This document shows, piece after piece, positions 37,990 through 49,060 of a stretch of DNA of 64,000 nt. Position 1 is the stretch's first letter. Each line of letters starts with the position of its first letter. The notes under the pieces were generated by a model that ran no database searches, had not been told where the DNA came from, and saw only the letters and a list, made by a program, of their open reading frames with translations. The translations under genes were made by a program, and so were the position numbers. This stretch comes from Strongylocentrotus purpuratus (Eukaryota > Echinodermata > Echinoidea > Camarodonta > Strongylocentrotidae). The stretch lies in NCBI RefSeq assembly GCF_000002235.5, contig NW_022145601.1, positions 19,847,389-19,911,388 on the forward strand, in the 5' to 3' direction.

Positions 37990-40900
37990 GTAAGTTCATT
38001 CTTGAAGTCGTTAAAGGGGAAGTCCTCCCTGATCATAAGTTAGTTTAAAGCCTGTCTGCAATAGTTCAGCCAGGAGGGATTAGACCACCCAGTGTGGTCA
38101 CTGACAGGTGGTGATCTCATCAAATCTGCTCTCAATCACATTAAAAAAAGGGGATGATGGGGACCAGCGGTCACTGATTAGGCATTGTTTGCTATATAGA
38201 GGGCACAAGGAACTATAAGTAGCGCAATGGGGCTTTAAATAGAAGCAGAAAAATGAGAGGAACAGGTCAGTGATAATTTTAGCAAATTTCGATTAAAATA
38301 ATAAAGTCATGAATTTTTGGAGGTGCGATCAATCAAAAGCAATCAAACCACAACTTGGTAACTCTGACATGTACCTTGCAAAAGTGAGTGAAATTGTCAG
38401 TAGGGCATCTGATATTTTTACTTAGATCCCTTGTCTGTTGTTAGATCATGAAATTATTGAAAGTGTTATTAATTTTGTATGTAATGCCTAAATTAGCATA
38501 ATCCTGGATCAAACTACATACATGTGTGTCTATTAGGATGATATAAGATCTTGAAATCCTTAAAATTCTTCAATTCATTTGTAAATCTAAGTATGATGAG
38601 TTAATTTTTTATTTAACTTGACATTGATTGTATTCATTTTGTGTTCCTTGGACAGTGTGTAACATGCAGGCATTTGCTCCACACCTGTACCAGAGGGATG
38701 GCCAGCAAACAAACCACCACATTCCCACGGCCAACTTCTGTCTCCCAGTCTCCATACCCTCAGCACGTTCTGCTGAGAGAAGCAAGCAGCAAGGCAGACA
38801 AGGCCCCTAAACGTGGAAGGAAGGGGGTAAGTGATATCACCCAATCCTCTATGTTATTTTTCCCCTCAACACCACCTTTGTTCATGGCAACATAAAAATA
38901 AATGCAAGGTAACTCCAGGCATCATTTTATGAAACCGTCATAAGTACAAGTTCACTGAAAGTTTGTAGAGGAAGACAGAGAGCTGACCGTACCAAAAACA
39001 TTGATATTGATATTGATTTATTCGTTCACAATGTGGAAATATACTTCCCACCAGCATTACAATGACACAAGAAACAGAGTACAATAATATGAAACATGCA
39101 AAAACAATTAAGCAAACAATTTCAGAACAGAAAAAATCTAGTCATTTCACAGAAATAATTTTTATGCCATCAACAATTGTTAAATTTCCCTTCTGATTAG
39201 ATGAATAAATGATTACCGCTAGACCATCTCACATCTCAATGTAAACCTCAAGAGATGAAGAATCAAACCATGAATGCCAGCCCCCCCCCCCCTCCCAAGA
39301 AGAAAATAGAAGCAACAACAAAGAGACCACATTGGAGAAAGATTGATGATAGGTTCTTTGGATTTGGAATGTATTATATTCTTTGTAAAAAGCAAATTAT
39401 ATTTTGTTCTTTTTTCCTGATAAAACATTCAACATTCTTTTTCAGCCCATAACTTGGAAATCCTTAGCAGTGGTTGCTGGTATTGGCGGTGCAGCTTTGT
39501 ACGCCTTCAAGTCTGCTAAGGAGAAGAAAGATTTGCGTAAGTTAAGACGTCTAAAGAACCTTCACTAATTTTCAACATGTTAGCAATGTTCTTTAATATC
39601 ATAATGTTTTTAATGTTATCTCTAACCACCTCTCTATTTTATGCCTGTTGTACTGTCATATCTCAAATATTGTTCATGTTTCACTACCCACCTTATCCCT
39701 GTCTGTCTCCCATCTCTTGTTCTGTCTGCTATACTATTCTCCCCCTTCTCTATCTGCTTCTTTCTTGTTCAAATCTAGGGTCTAGATGTCAATCAATCCT
39801 TATTATTAGTTGCCTCTAAGACGCGCAGTTCCTGGGGGGATAGAGCCTTTTCTCATTCTGGTCCGTCCCTTTGGAATAAGCTACCACTAGTATTCATAAT
39901 TTAACAGCCCTCCATGACTTCAAAGTTACGAAAGTGATATGTTTGAGATTGTAATATGTACAGCGCCATGAGCGTCAGAGTCTGGCAGATACCGGCGCTA
40001 TATAAATATCCATATTATTATTATTATTATGCCTTACCATAATGTCTCTCTCTTATGCTGACACTTTTAGAAATCCAGGCCGAGAGGAACAAAGCTGTTG
40101 GCAAGGCCGCTATAGGAGGACCGTTTGATTTGATAGACACCTCTGGAAAGCGGAAGACAAACAAGGATTACCTCGGGCAATGGGTTCTCCTGTATTTTGG
40201 CTTCACCCATTGTCCAGACATCTGTCCAGATGAGCTGGAGAAGATGATTCTAGCGGTCAACAAAGTCAGTAAGTATCAGTCCCTAGAATGGGATGTAAAA
40301 TGTTGGGTCAGGAGATGGGTGTATACTGGATATATTCAATATTGATTAAATGATGGAGCTAGGTAGGTGATTTTTTTAATTGCATTAATTAGGCAAAATT
40401 ATGTTCCTCCTCTTGTTGAGTAGTTCAACTCTAAGTTGGACTTAAACATTATGGAAAGCCATTGTAGCCTTAAAATAAAATATATTCAAGAGCAAAATTT
40501 AGACTTTTTATAAATTCCACATCAATAACACGATGAAATCTCCTTGATAATTGAAGATAGGAATGATTTGAATCAATATTTTATGCCGTTTTTAAATAAC
40601 TTTTACAAAATATTTTCAGAGATGCTAACAGCTTTCCATAAGTTTAAGTCAAACTTAAAGTTAAGTTTAACTTTGGATCTTTGTGAATCACCCCCTGTAC
40701 TGCAAGGTTGAGAATATATTGTAACTCTAAAGCCAAATTTCCGATAGAGCGCCCAGTATCCTCTAAGAATGGTATGTTCTTATGAAATTATATATGTTGA
40801 AGTGAATACTTATCCCATCACTGCTGTGCTTTTCATTACAGATAGTAGCCCAAACTGTGACAAGGTCGTTCCAGTATTCATCTCCATTGACCCGGAAAGA

Positions 40901-43900
40901 GATGATGTGGAAACCATGGCAGCGTATGTCAAAGGTCAGTTTTTGATCATAGCACCATTACTCTCTCCTCAATTGAACAAACTGAGGGACAAATTGAGTA
41001 ACAAACTGAGCAAAATTCAGCCATATATTCTGTCTGGGTAATGTTAAAATAGAATACTGAGTTACCATGGCAGCGAATGTCAAAGGTCAGTTATTTCTCG
41101 CATCATCATTACTCTCTCCTAAATTGAACACACTGAGGGACAAATTGAGTGACAAACTGAGCAAAATTAAGCCATATATTCTGTCTGGGTATTGTTAAAA
41201 TAGAATACTGAGTTACCATGGCAGCAAACGTCAAAGGTCAGTTATTAACTCTTATCGTGCCAAGAACACTGTTCTGTGCATGCGCTGGCATGCCACGCTC
41301 ACATAATCGGTTTTCTGGTGACTTGCCATGCACACATAAACTCTCATTCGCTGGCATGCCACGGACACATTTTCGTCCATAAGTACACACGCTAATTGTT
41401 TATGCATATTGTGCGATGCGCACTGCGTGCACGCATGAATGCTTATTGTATTTGTGTAAGGGGTTTGCGTGCTTCACATATACCATTTCATTGGATTTTC
41501 CTGAGAAAATTGCGATATTTTATCATCAAATCTGTCAGTTATGATCATTGCCCCTCAGATTGTGTGCGGGAAATGAGACAACGGATTGGTTTGACAACTC
41601 ACTGATAGTGCTTATTTACTTTACCAAAATTACAGATTCATGAAATGATATTGGTATCAACAGAAAGAAGGTTAAATTTCCTACAACTTTAATGTACAAT
41701 TTTTTTTAATACAATATGCGGATGAGATGTTATAGTGGATCAAACATAGTAACAATTTAAACTACACGCACTTGAACCAACCCTAAATTAACTTGGCACT
41801 CAGGGGATTAGTGGCTGGCACAATAGGGATTAGCACTGTGGCACTGGGTGAATTGCATGGGGGCAGCTTAAGAGTTAAAGGCAGCACCATTACTCTCTCC
41901 TCAAATTAACGAACTGAGCGACAAATTGAGTGACAAACTGAATGAGCAAAAGTTAACCATGTTTTGTCTGGGTAATGTTGAAACAAATACTGAAATACCA
42001 TTCTCTTTTATGTATAAGGCAATTCCACAAATTCAGCTTTCTTAGTCTGTTGATATAGGCTATATTGCCTTCTGAAAGAGACTAGACCGTGTTAAATGCT
42101 TCTAAAATATTTTTTTTTAAATAGGAGAGAGACAAATTAACACCTGATTGTCAGTGATTGACAAATAATACTTGTGTGCAATGTGAAATCAGAAACTACC
42201 CTTTATGAGAGGTTGAGATGGAGAAAGTTAATTCATAACATGAAGGTTTTTTTAAAATTCACCTTAGTTTCTTTGCTTGAAAGGGCCGATATCAACAATT
42301 TGAGGAAGCTATTTTTTGTGTCATAATGTATATGATCTTGTTTTCATTCTCTTTCTAATGTGATTTTCCCAGAATTCGACCCCAACCTAGTTGGACTGAC
42401 AGGATCTAAGGAGAATATTGATGAAGTATCAAGAAACTTCAGAGTATACTACAGCATGGGACCAAAGGATGAAGACAATGACTACATTGTGAGTTCTAAT
42501 ATCTACTTACTTACTTACTTACGTTGATGTTTACTTTGATGTTGAGGCATAAGGATAAACTTATTTGCCCCCTCCAGCTAATACTATCTCTCTGGTTTGG
42601 ACTATACTTGAGGGAGTGGCTGTACCAATATTTCCCAAGGATGGATTTGAACTGATTTACACTTGTTGCACTGACTGCTGAGTCTGGTAAGGAATTCCAA
42701 TTGTTGCAACTTTGCACAGAGAAGGAATTTTGACGTAGCACAGATTTACACTTTGGCTTCCTTAATTTCATACTGTGGCCTCTGGTTCTGGATTTGTGGA
42801 CTAGTTGAAAACATTTGTTGATATCCATCCGGTCAATCCCTTTCATAATCTTCAAGATTTGAATCATCTCAGCTCTCTGTCTTCGGTTAATGAGTGTCTC
42901 TAACCCGAGGGCTTTCAATCTCTCATGGTGTTCTAGGGGACGAAGATGTGCGAGTTGACGCGTGGCTCTTTACTGCACCTTTTCCAGTAAATCTTCATCT
43001 TTCTTGAACATGGGACACCAAACCGAGTTGCAATATTTAAGAGTAGGCTGGATAATGGTCTTGTAGAGCATAAAGCCATCCTTTTTCATTCAGACTTGAA
43101 AAGGATCTCTTTTTAATACCCAACTTGATGTTGGCTCTTCTTGCTACATCTGCCACATGATCTGAGAATGATAGTGCAGAGTCAAAGTAACTCCAAGGTC
43201 CTTCTCACAGTCGGATACAGGTATATTGCTAACTTCTCCAGCATTTGCTATGGTGTAGTCACATTTCGTGTTACGCCTCCCATAATGAATGACCTTGCAT
43301 TTTAAAATATTGAATTGTAATTGCCATTTCTCAGCCCATCTCGAACAGCTTGAATATCCTTTTGAAGGTTTTCAACATCACTTCTGTTTTCCACAACACT
43401 ATAGACTTTTGTATCGTCTGCAAATAAGTGAATTCCTGATGTTACATTCTCAGGCGAACCGTCAATGTAACAGAGAAATAGGACAGGCCCGTGAACACTT
43501 CCTTGCCGAATTCCGCTGGATACTGGGCACGATGGTGATTGTCTACTGTTAACTGATACTCTCTGTGATCGTCCTGTCAAGCACTCCTTTATCCAGTAAT
43601 GGATATGTCCTAAAATAATGTTGGCTTGTAGCTTACAAAGGAGACGTTTGTGAGGGACAGGGTGAAAAGTCCAAATATATTCCATCGACGGGGCAAAATT
43701 TAGGACCTTCTAAACACTTCTGCCACTCATGTGTGAGATGTAATACGGTACTCGACACACGACTTTCCTTTCCTAAATATGTGTTTGAAGGTGGCGATTG
43801 GACATGAAGAATCAAGATGAAATTCAATTTTAGCAACTATCAGCGATTCCATGATTTTACACCCAACTGGAGTAAGGGCCACCGGACGATAGTTAAACGG

Positions 43901-45737
43901 AGATGACTTATCACCAGATTTAAACACAGGTGTAACATTGGCAGATTTCCACACGGTTGGGACTTTACAAAGAGCTAGTGATACAGAATAGATACGCTGG
44001 AGGATGGGAGCTGACAATGGCAGTATGTTTTAGCAAGGAGAGAGAGAGAGACCATCTGAAGATGTTCAGTCGTTTATAAACATGTTAAACAAAAGCGGTC
44101 CAATCACACTTCCTTGGGGGACACCAGATGGAACTCTAGTCCATTCAGAGACAGCACCTCTATAGATTACTCGTTGGCGGCGACTGCAGAGTAGTGACTT
44201 TATCCAATGCCATAGATGTTTCAGCAAGGACGGAGAGAGACCATCTGGACCAGGGACCTTCTTTTCCCAGAGAGAAAGTAGTTGGCGGTAGACATCACTT
44301 ACACAGATATCAAAATGCTGTAGATGGTTAATTTGGGAAGTCACTGTTAGTCACACTTCTCAGGTTGACATGGAACTCCCTGGGGATCAGTAAAGGAGGT
44401 TTGAAAAGCTGCAAGAAATTCAGATGCAATATCCTGTGGTTTGTTAAGGATGCGACTATGGAGTACCGCTCGTGATATTAATATGAATAATTAATGATTG
44501 ATAAGTCCAGCATAAAAATACACATTCAGATTTTTCACACTATGCAGAAGTGGAAGAGATGAAAACAACAACAACAAAAACAACAAAACAAAACAACAAC
44601 AACAATAATAACAACAGAAAAGAACAAAACAAAACAACAACAATAGCAAAAACACTAAAATGTACAAAGTACCTGTTTTGCATTGTAAGTGTGTAGATGG
44701 AATATTATCAGTATATCTGATGTCTTGTCTAAAGTTTGCAATGAATTTGCAACTAGCTGTGAGTAGGTAACGCAGTAACTTTCCTCATCTTTGCTGTAAA
44801 TACAGGCCACCGCCTTATGCACTCTCAATTTAGTTTTAGTGAGGCGTACCCCTACATATACTCAATCTCATGAAATTGTGCACACTTTATAACATTAATA
44901 ATAATAAAGTCATTTTTATATAGCGCATGATAATAAATTCTCTATGCGCTTTACAACAATCAATTATACAATAAATTACATGATTAATCTGAAGATTTAA
45001 ATATGCATGAATTGACAGAAATACATATCATATATAATAATGCCAAAATCGATATAAACTTTAGAACACAATTATAATACCGGTAGTTAAATAATTACAA
45101 TCTTTTATTGTAGTAAGGAAATAACAATATTTGACATAAACTATCATATAATTACAGACTATTGGATGAACATAAATGTTTTCAGAAGTGATTTGAATGA
45201 GTCGACCGTCGGGGCGTTAAGAATATTGAGGGGGAGGTTGTTCCATAGAGTGGGTCCATAGTAGCTGAGGGATCTTTCGCCATAGAATTGAGTATGGGTG
45301 CGAGGGACTTGTAGGAGACTTTGTTGCTGAGATTGGAGAGTGCGGGCAGGAAAATATGGATGGATTATCTCACATAGGTATTAAGGGGCTTTGCCATGGA
45401 GTATTTTGTATGTGAGAAGAAGAACTTTGAAGTTTATTCGTTTTTTGACAGGTAACCAGTGGAGACGAAGGAGGATGGGTGATATGTGGTCTGACCGTCG
45501 GGATTGCTCAATCATTATGGCTACAGTATTTTGAATGCGTTGTAGTTTGTTCGCTTCTGATACAAGTTGTTTTTCCATCCTACTGTTTTACAGGTTGATC
45601 ACACAATCATCATGTACCTGTTAGGACCGGATGGAAGCTTCATTGACTACTACGGACAGAACAAGACAGATGAGCAGGTGGCCGGTGGAATCGCAGCGCA
45701 GATGAGAAAATTCAAACGAATACAAGCTGGAAAATAA
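37861..45737 (+). CDS. SCO1: SCO1-type mitochondrial copper chaperone, 7 exons (313 aa)
   Basis: SCO proteins carry copper to the CuA site of cytochrome c oxidase subunit II in the mitochondrial intermembrane space. Coding exons are 37861-37989, 38656-38826, 39446-39536, 40071-40268, 40842-40934, 42373-42488 and 45594-45737, with consistent phases and GT-AG borders. The N-terminus is basic, hydroxyl-rich and free of acidic residues (mitochondrial targeting). Residues 107-121 are one membrane span ([15 protein letters not shown]). The thioredoxin-like domain has [13 protein letters not shown] with copper ligands C178 and C182, [20 protein letters not shown], and H269 in [10 protein letters not shown]182 to H269 is 87 residues, the spacing in the human protein. 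SCO1 versus SCO2 cannot be separated in an invertebrate, where usually one gene exists. Intron contents are listed separately. Confidence 0.93.
38045..38238 (+). mobile_element. TTAA-bounded MITE, family 3, in SCO1 intron 1
   Basis: Starts TTAAAGCCTGTCTGCAATAG, ends AATGGGGCTTTAA. It carries GATTAGGCATTGTTTGCTAT as in the 17464 copy. Confidence 0.78.
38656..38826 (+). CDS. SCO1: SCO1 exon 2 (presequence to linker)
   Basis: Encodes residues 44-100, a low-conservation matrix-side segment ending in a basic stretch (KAPKRGRKG). Acceptor GGACAG|TGT, donor GGG|GTAAGT, phase 0 both sides. It has three cysteines (C44, C47, C54) of unknown role. Confidence 0.8.
38996..39030 (-). mobile_element. Possible LINE tail in SCO1 intron 2, antisense
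   Basis: Read on the minus strand, GAACGAATAAATCAATATCA plus further repeats of ATCAAT looks like a non-LTR tail. The body, if any, would extend to higher coordinates. Confidence 0.3.
39446..39536 (+). CDS. SCO1: SCO1 exon 3 (membrane anchor)
   Basis: Encodes residues 101-130 including the single transmembrane helix ([14 protein letters not shown]). Acceptor TTTTCAG|CCC, donor TTGC|GTAAGT, phase 1. Confidence 0.85.
39820..40031 (+). mobile_element. LINE 3' end in SCO1 intron 3
   Basis: [17 protein letters not shown] is encoded near 39836-39890, the C-terminal motif of L2/CR1-type reverse transcriptases, followed by CGGCGCTATATAAATATC and an (ATT)n tail ending at 40031. Confidence 0.75.
40071..40268 (+). 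CDS. SCO1: SCO1 exon 4 (copper motif CPDIC)
   Basis: Encodes residues 131-196. It contains GGPFDLID, the strand [19 protein letters not shown] and the two copper-binding cysteines. Acceptor ACTTTTAG|A, donor GTCA|GTAAGT. Confidence 0.95.
40421..40695. mobile_element. MITE in SCO1 intron 4
   Basis: Shares long stretches (GCCTTAAAATAAAATATATT, GACTTTTTATAAATTCCACA) and the right end CTTTGTGAATCACCCCC with the element at 54192-54503. The left end is worn. Confidence 0.68.
40842..40934 (+). CDS. SCO1: SCO1 exon 5
   Basis: Encodes residues 197-227, with the family motif [10 protein letters not shown]. Donor AAAG|GTCAGT. The last 20 or so bases and the donor are copied downstream in two further tandem units. 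Confidence 0.93.
40914..41999 (+). repeat. 151-bp tandem repeat carrying the end of SCO1 exon 5
   Basis: Three units begin near 40914, 41065 and 41216, each with ACCATGGCAGC, TGTCAAAGGTCAGT (exon end plus 5' splice site) and then intron sequence ending TGTCTGGGTA. The period is 151 bp in both steps. The third unit is split by the 626-bp TTAA-flanked insertion and resumes at about 41879. Confidence 0.85.
41249..41874. mobile_element. TTAA-flanked element, family 4, in SCO1 intron 5
   Basis: A 626-bp insertion flanked by TTAA at 41245-41248 and 41875-41878. Ends CTCTTATCGTGCC and the complement CTCTTAAGCTGCC match at 10 of 13 positions. It interrupts the third unit of a 151-bp tandem repeat, so the insertion borders are defined by comparison with units 1 and 2. 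No transposase ORF is present. Confidence 0.72.
42373..42488 (+). CDS. SCO1: SCO1 exon 6
   Basis: Encodes residues 228-266 ([25 protein letters not shown]). Acceptor TTTCCCAG|AATTC, donor ATT|GTGAGT. A LINE tail begins about 14 bp after the donor. Confidence 0.93.
42502..44475 (-). mobile_element. Broken LINE (CR1/L2/Jockey group), antisense in SCO1 intron 6
   Basis: Minus-strand pieces in several frames encode a non-LTR reverse transcriptase: [44 protein letters not shown] with [26 protein letters not shown] (catalytic FADD), and the C-terminal region [11 protein letters not shown] and NNWNSLPDS. Frameshifts and an altered block order show it is dead. It ends in a (GTAA)n tail near 42502-42524. 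The upstream edge is approximate. Confidence 0.85.
44560..44655. repeat. (CAA)n-rich tract in SCO1 intron 6
   Basis: A/C simple sequence made of CAA, AAC and AAT units between the two LINE fragments. Confidence 0.85.
44895..45579 (-). mobile_element. Second LINE fragment, antisense, just before SCO1 exon 7
   Basis: Minus-strand pieces read [33 protein letters not shown] and [15 protein letters not shown], then after a gap [20 protein letters not shown], all from the C-terminal part of an L2/CR1-type reverse transcriptase. The 3' end has the GCGC...TATATAAAAATGAC type of terminus and ATT repeats near 44895-44930. It is distinct from the LINE at 42502. Confidence 0.75.
45594..45737 (+). CDS. 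SCO1: SCO1 exon 7 (copper histidine and stop)
   Basis: Encodes residues 267-313 and TAA. It starts [14 protein letters not shown], with H269 as third copper ligand, and ends in a basic tail. Acceptor TTTTACAG|GTT. An antisense LINE fragment ends about 15 bp upstream of this exon. Confidence 0.94.
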   Translation, partial: VDHTIIMYLLGPDGSFIDYYGQNKTDEQVAGGIAAQMRKFKRIQAGK

Positions 45738-46690
45738 CGCTAGAGAAAGACTTCAAAATCTTAACATTCTTAAATGTCTATTTCTTTTTTACGCTACTTT
45801 TATTTATAAATTATTTAGTTTTGTAGTAAGTTTGAGAATAACTTAAAGGTACTATGTCCTATTTGCAGGCCAAAACAATGAAAAGGTTAAATTCCAACAG
45901 CATTTGAAAGACAATACTAATTTAGAACTTCCCTACAAAAAAGGGGGCTTGAAAATGTCTTTAAGTGGCAAAATAACGACTATTAGTTGCCAAATCAACT
46001 TAAAAGCTATAGAGCCAGCAATGTTTGAATATTTTGAAAGTCCATCAAATCTGAGAAGCATAGCAAAGGTAGTACCAATTTTTATCTAAAGATTGAGGAG
46101 CCTTCAGTTTGTCATTTTATTTGATAATGTCAAAACCTAATGCCTGCTCCTTTCTTTTCTAGCTAAGGGTAATAACCAAATCATGCTGATGATTGCACAT
46201 CAATGGAAAGATTAATTTGTTTACAACTTTTTAGCCACTCAATGAATTTGATTGTAAGGCTCTTGCTTGCTTTTAAGCTGTACTTCGTTCATATAATGTG
46301 TGTTTGCTTTTCTCTGAAGGAAACATGTCCTGTACCCCAGATTGTTATTGTGACACTGGTATACGCAGTACATTTATTTGAGAAAGAGATAGTTTAGGCA
46401 ATTTTTGAGTTCATAGCAAATGAAGAGTATTTAATGACAAAAGCACTCTATCATGACTTGTAATAAACAAATCAACTCCTTGATTCTAGAATTTTTAAAA
46501 TCATTTTTCTCAGTGTTCAAATTTAGTTAGAATTTCTCAAAGTCTGTTTCTAGGATTATGTTTTGATGCAACAATTATGTGATTCACATTGAAATCAAGA
46601 TTAATGCCCTTCCCAATCCAATGTGCAAACTTGTTTTATCATGACCAATGTACCTCTATGTAATAAACATCTATCTTTGACAGAGAAATG
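45738..46690 (+). other. Probable SCO1 3' UTR with candidate poly(A) signals
   Basis: AT-rich DNA after the SCO1 stop codon. AATAAA occurs at 46462-46467 and 46662-46667, and again at 47288-47293. A truncated MITE copy lies at 45844-46017, so the 3' UTR probably includes transposon sequence. The true cleavage site cannot be told from sequence. Confidence 0.45.
45844..46017. mobile_element. MITE family 2, truncated copy in SCO1 3' region
   Basis: Matches the first 175 bp or so of the 35132 element (TTAAAGGTACTATGTCC, GAAAGACAATACTAATTTAG) and then diverges. It begins about 105 bp after the SCO1 stop codon. Confidence 0.72.
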
Positions 46691-47904
46691 ACAAGATCAT
46701 CTGTATTCACATAGCAATCAGCTTTGTTGTTCATGTTTTTTTTCTTCAATTTTTAGTTGAACAGAATTGTTGTCCTCATTCGTAACCTAGCTTATTCAAT
46801 GTTTATCTCTTTGTTATGCAATCTTTTCTTTTATGATTTAAAACAAAAATCATGTAAACATTTCTTTATTTGATAAACAAAAATCTTTTTGAAATGATTA
46901 AAATGAATATTGAACTTTAATCTATGCACTGAAATGTCTACTGTTTTTTTTAATTTTTAAATTCTTTTACAATTTTGTGTTACTATTTAATTGTACAAGT
47001 AATGATTTTCTGTATGATAGTCTTAGGAATCATGTTTAGATTATATTTGTAAACAAATTCTGGACTTAGCCTGAGTTTTGCTCTGTATGATATCAATTTG
47101 TTAGTTAGGGTTGTTGAATGAAAAAGTTTCCTCCAAGTGGTTAAAGAAGAATTGTAAACAAAATCTGTATTGTGTTTCATAATACTACTTGCCACCAAGA
47201 ATGTGTAGGCCTACATCTTTATAAAATGTTTGATCATTGATAGTGAAAAATTGGCCAAAGCTCTACCAGGTTTTCAAAAAAGTATTGAATAAACATCCGA
47301 ATCATTGCATGGAAACATCAAGATATTTATATAGGGCCTACATTAAATTGATTTGAGAAGAGAGGGAGAGAGGAAGAGAAAGGAGGAGGGGGAGGGCCTG
47401 GGCCCCCACTCAGTGTGGGTACGCGTATGCATGTTCCCTCCTTTTGAAAACACCCCCCTATTAAAGTCCGGTGTGTAAAGTCGATACGGGCCGGATTTTT
47501 ATGTACTTCGAGCCGGACTTTGGTGCGTGCATGAAAAGTACCCCTTTACCGGACATTTTGGGAACACGCATGCTGTCCCTCCGACACCGGAGTTGGGGGG
47601 GGGGGGGGGGCTGATTGACAGAGAGAGAGGAAGGGGAGGCAGTTGGACGTTAGACAAGAATGGATATTGAGAAAAGAAAGAGTGAGTGAAGGGCATGCAA
47701 GAGACAGAGAGAGAGAGAAAAAGAGAAAGAGGGGAGAGAGAAATAGCCACCCCGTTGATTTGCTCTCCAATAGGGACAACCAAAGAGATTGTAATATCCT
47801 CCTTGGGACAACGCAGTAATAAAGCTGAACGGTAGAAGGATGCATACATTTAGACAAAATGGCATGAGTCACGAAGGGATCTTCTGCAAATATTGGTTCA
47901 TGAA

Positions 47905-48018
47905 TGATGCCTTTGCGCATGCGCAATGCCCAACAAAATGGCAGCGCCCATGGTCTTAATTCTGTACATCCTTCTCGCAGTCGTTTGAAGATTAAAAAGT
48001 CCTTGCAGGTGAGCTGAT
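47905..48018 (+). promoter_or_regulatory. Candidate NRF1/YY1 promoter and first exon
   Basis: TGCGCATGCGCA at 47914-47925 is a perfect NRF1 palindrome and is followed 9 bp later by CAAAATGGCAGC, close to the YY1 motif that often lies at start sites of TATA-less animal promoters. An ATG at 47938 opens a 16-codon hydrophobic reading frame that stops, and TTGCAG|GTGAGC near 48019 could be a 5' splice site. No downstream exon was recognised, so the transcript is hypothetical. Confidence 0.35.
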
Positions 48019-48745
48019 GCATCTTTTTCTTAACAAACAGTGTGTTCGAACAATTTAAGTAAAGAGTTCCTTTTGAGGAAATGTTCAATTTGTTAGAAAT
48101 GCCTGAGTAGTGTAATTACTGAAAGTCTTTCCTCCAACAAAATTGTAACAGGGTCCCATCTGTCCATAATTGTGTGGTTAATTTTTCCCTCACTTCTGAC
48201 GTTGTCATGGTTGTGAGCGCGAGTATTGTTATCGGCATTGCATCGCTCTGTGAATCGTGTGATTGATGAGGTGTTAAAAAAGGTGTTGTATTGCCCTTTG
48301 CGACCGACACCAAAATCTCACCATCTACAAGAGTCTATGACTATGGTCGGCTTTTTGATGAAGTTTCAAAAAAAAAAACATTTTTAGAAGAAAAAAAGTA
48401 TTTTGTAAATGGGATATAGAGTCTAGATAGGGTTTAACCTTTTGACAAGGCCTCGTTGACTCTGGCTTAGCGGCTGAGATGAGTCTAGATACCCGGAGTG
48501 AACGCGCGACCGAATGACGAATGTCATGAGGCCTTTTGGAAAGTGGGTTTCACTGCTCCGCATGAATTGTTCATAGATACAATAGTAGGCCAATACGCCT
48601 ACTTTGGATTCATTGACCAATCAGAACGGCGATCTCCTAGTTGGCTTCGTTCGTGATTCATTCCATGTAGAGGTCAGTGGTCAGTGGTCTTAGCACGTAC
48701 GTATAGTAGGCATGTAGGTCCATGTTCGCACTACGTAGAGTTTAC

Positions 48746-48769
48746 TGTGTGTGTGTGTGTGTGTGTGAT
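48746..48769. repeat. (GT)n microsatellite
   Basis: About 11 GT units. Confidence 0.9.
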
Positions 48770-48900
48770 GGATACTATATGCTGACGTCGTGCTAGGATA
48801 CGTTCGCTGATTGGACACTACGTTTTCTGAAGCGAGTTCCAGTCGGAAACAAGGGTTAACATAAGAAATCCAAACCAGATTGATAAAGGCCACAGGTCTG

Positions 48901-49060
48901 GACAATTCGCACTGGCGTTCATTCAGGTTTTCGCGATTAGTCTCTTTTTAGTCGCTCGGCGTCTATCAGGCATGTGGCCTGACAATTCGCACTGGCGTTC
49001 ATTCAGGTTTTCGCGATTAGTCTCTTTTTAGTCGCTCGACGTCTATCAGGCATGTGGCCT
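48901..49060. repeat. 80-bp tandem duplication
   Basis: Two units, 48901-48980 and 48981-49060, differ at one base (CTCGGC versus CTCGAC). The duplication must be recent. Confidence 0.93.

Noticed and set aside
47546..48088. A 180-codon minus-strand frame
   Set aside because: Its second half is CT-repeat and poly-C translation and its first half crosses the candidate promoter; no recognisable protein.
48901..49060. Possible CRISPR-like or satellite array
   Set aside because: Only two units with no spacers, in animal DNA; a simple tandem duplication explains it.
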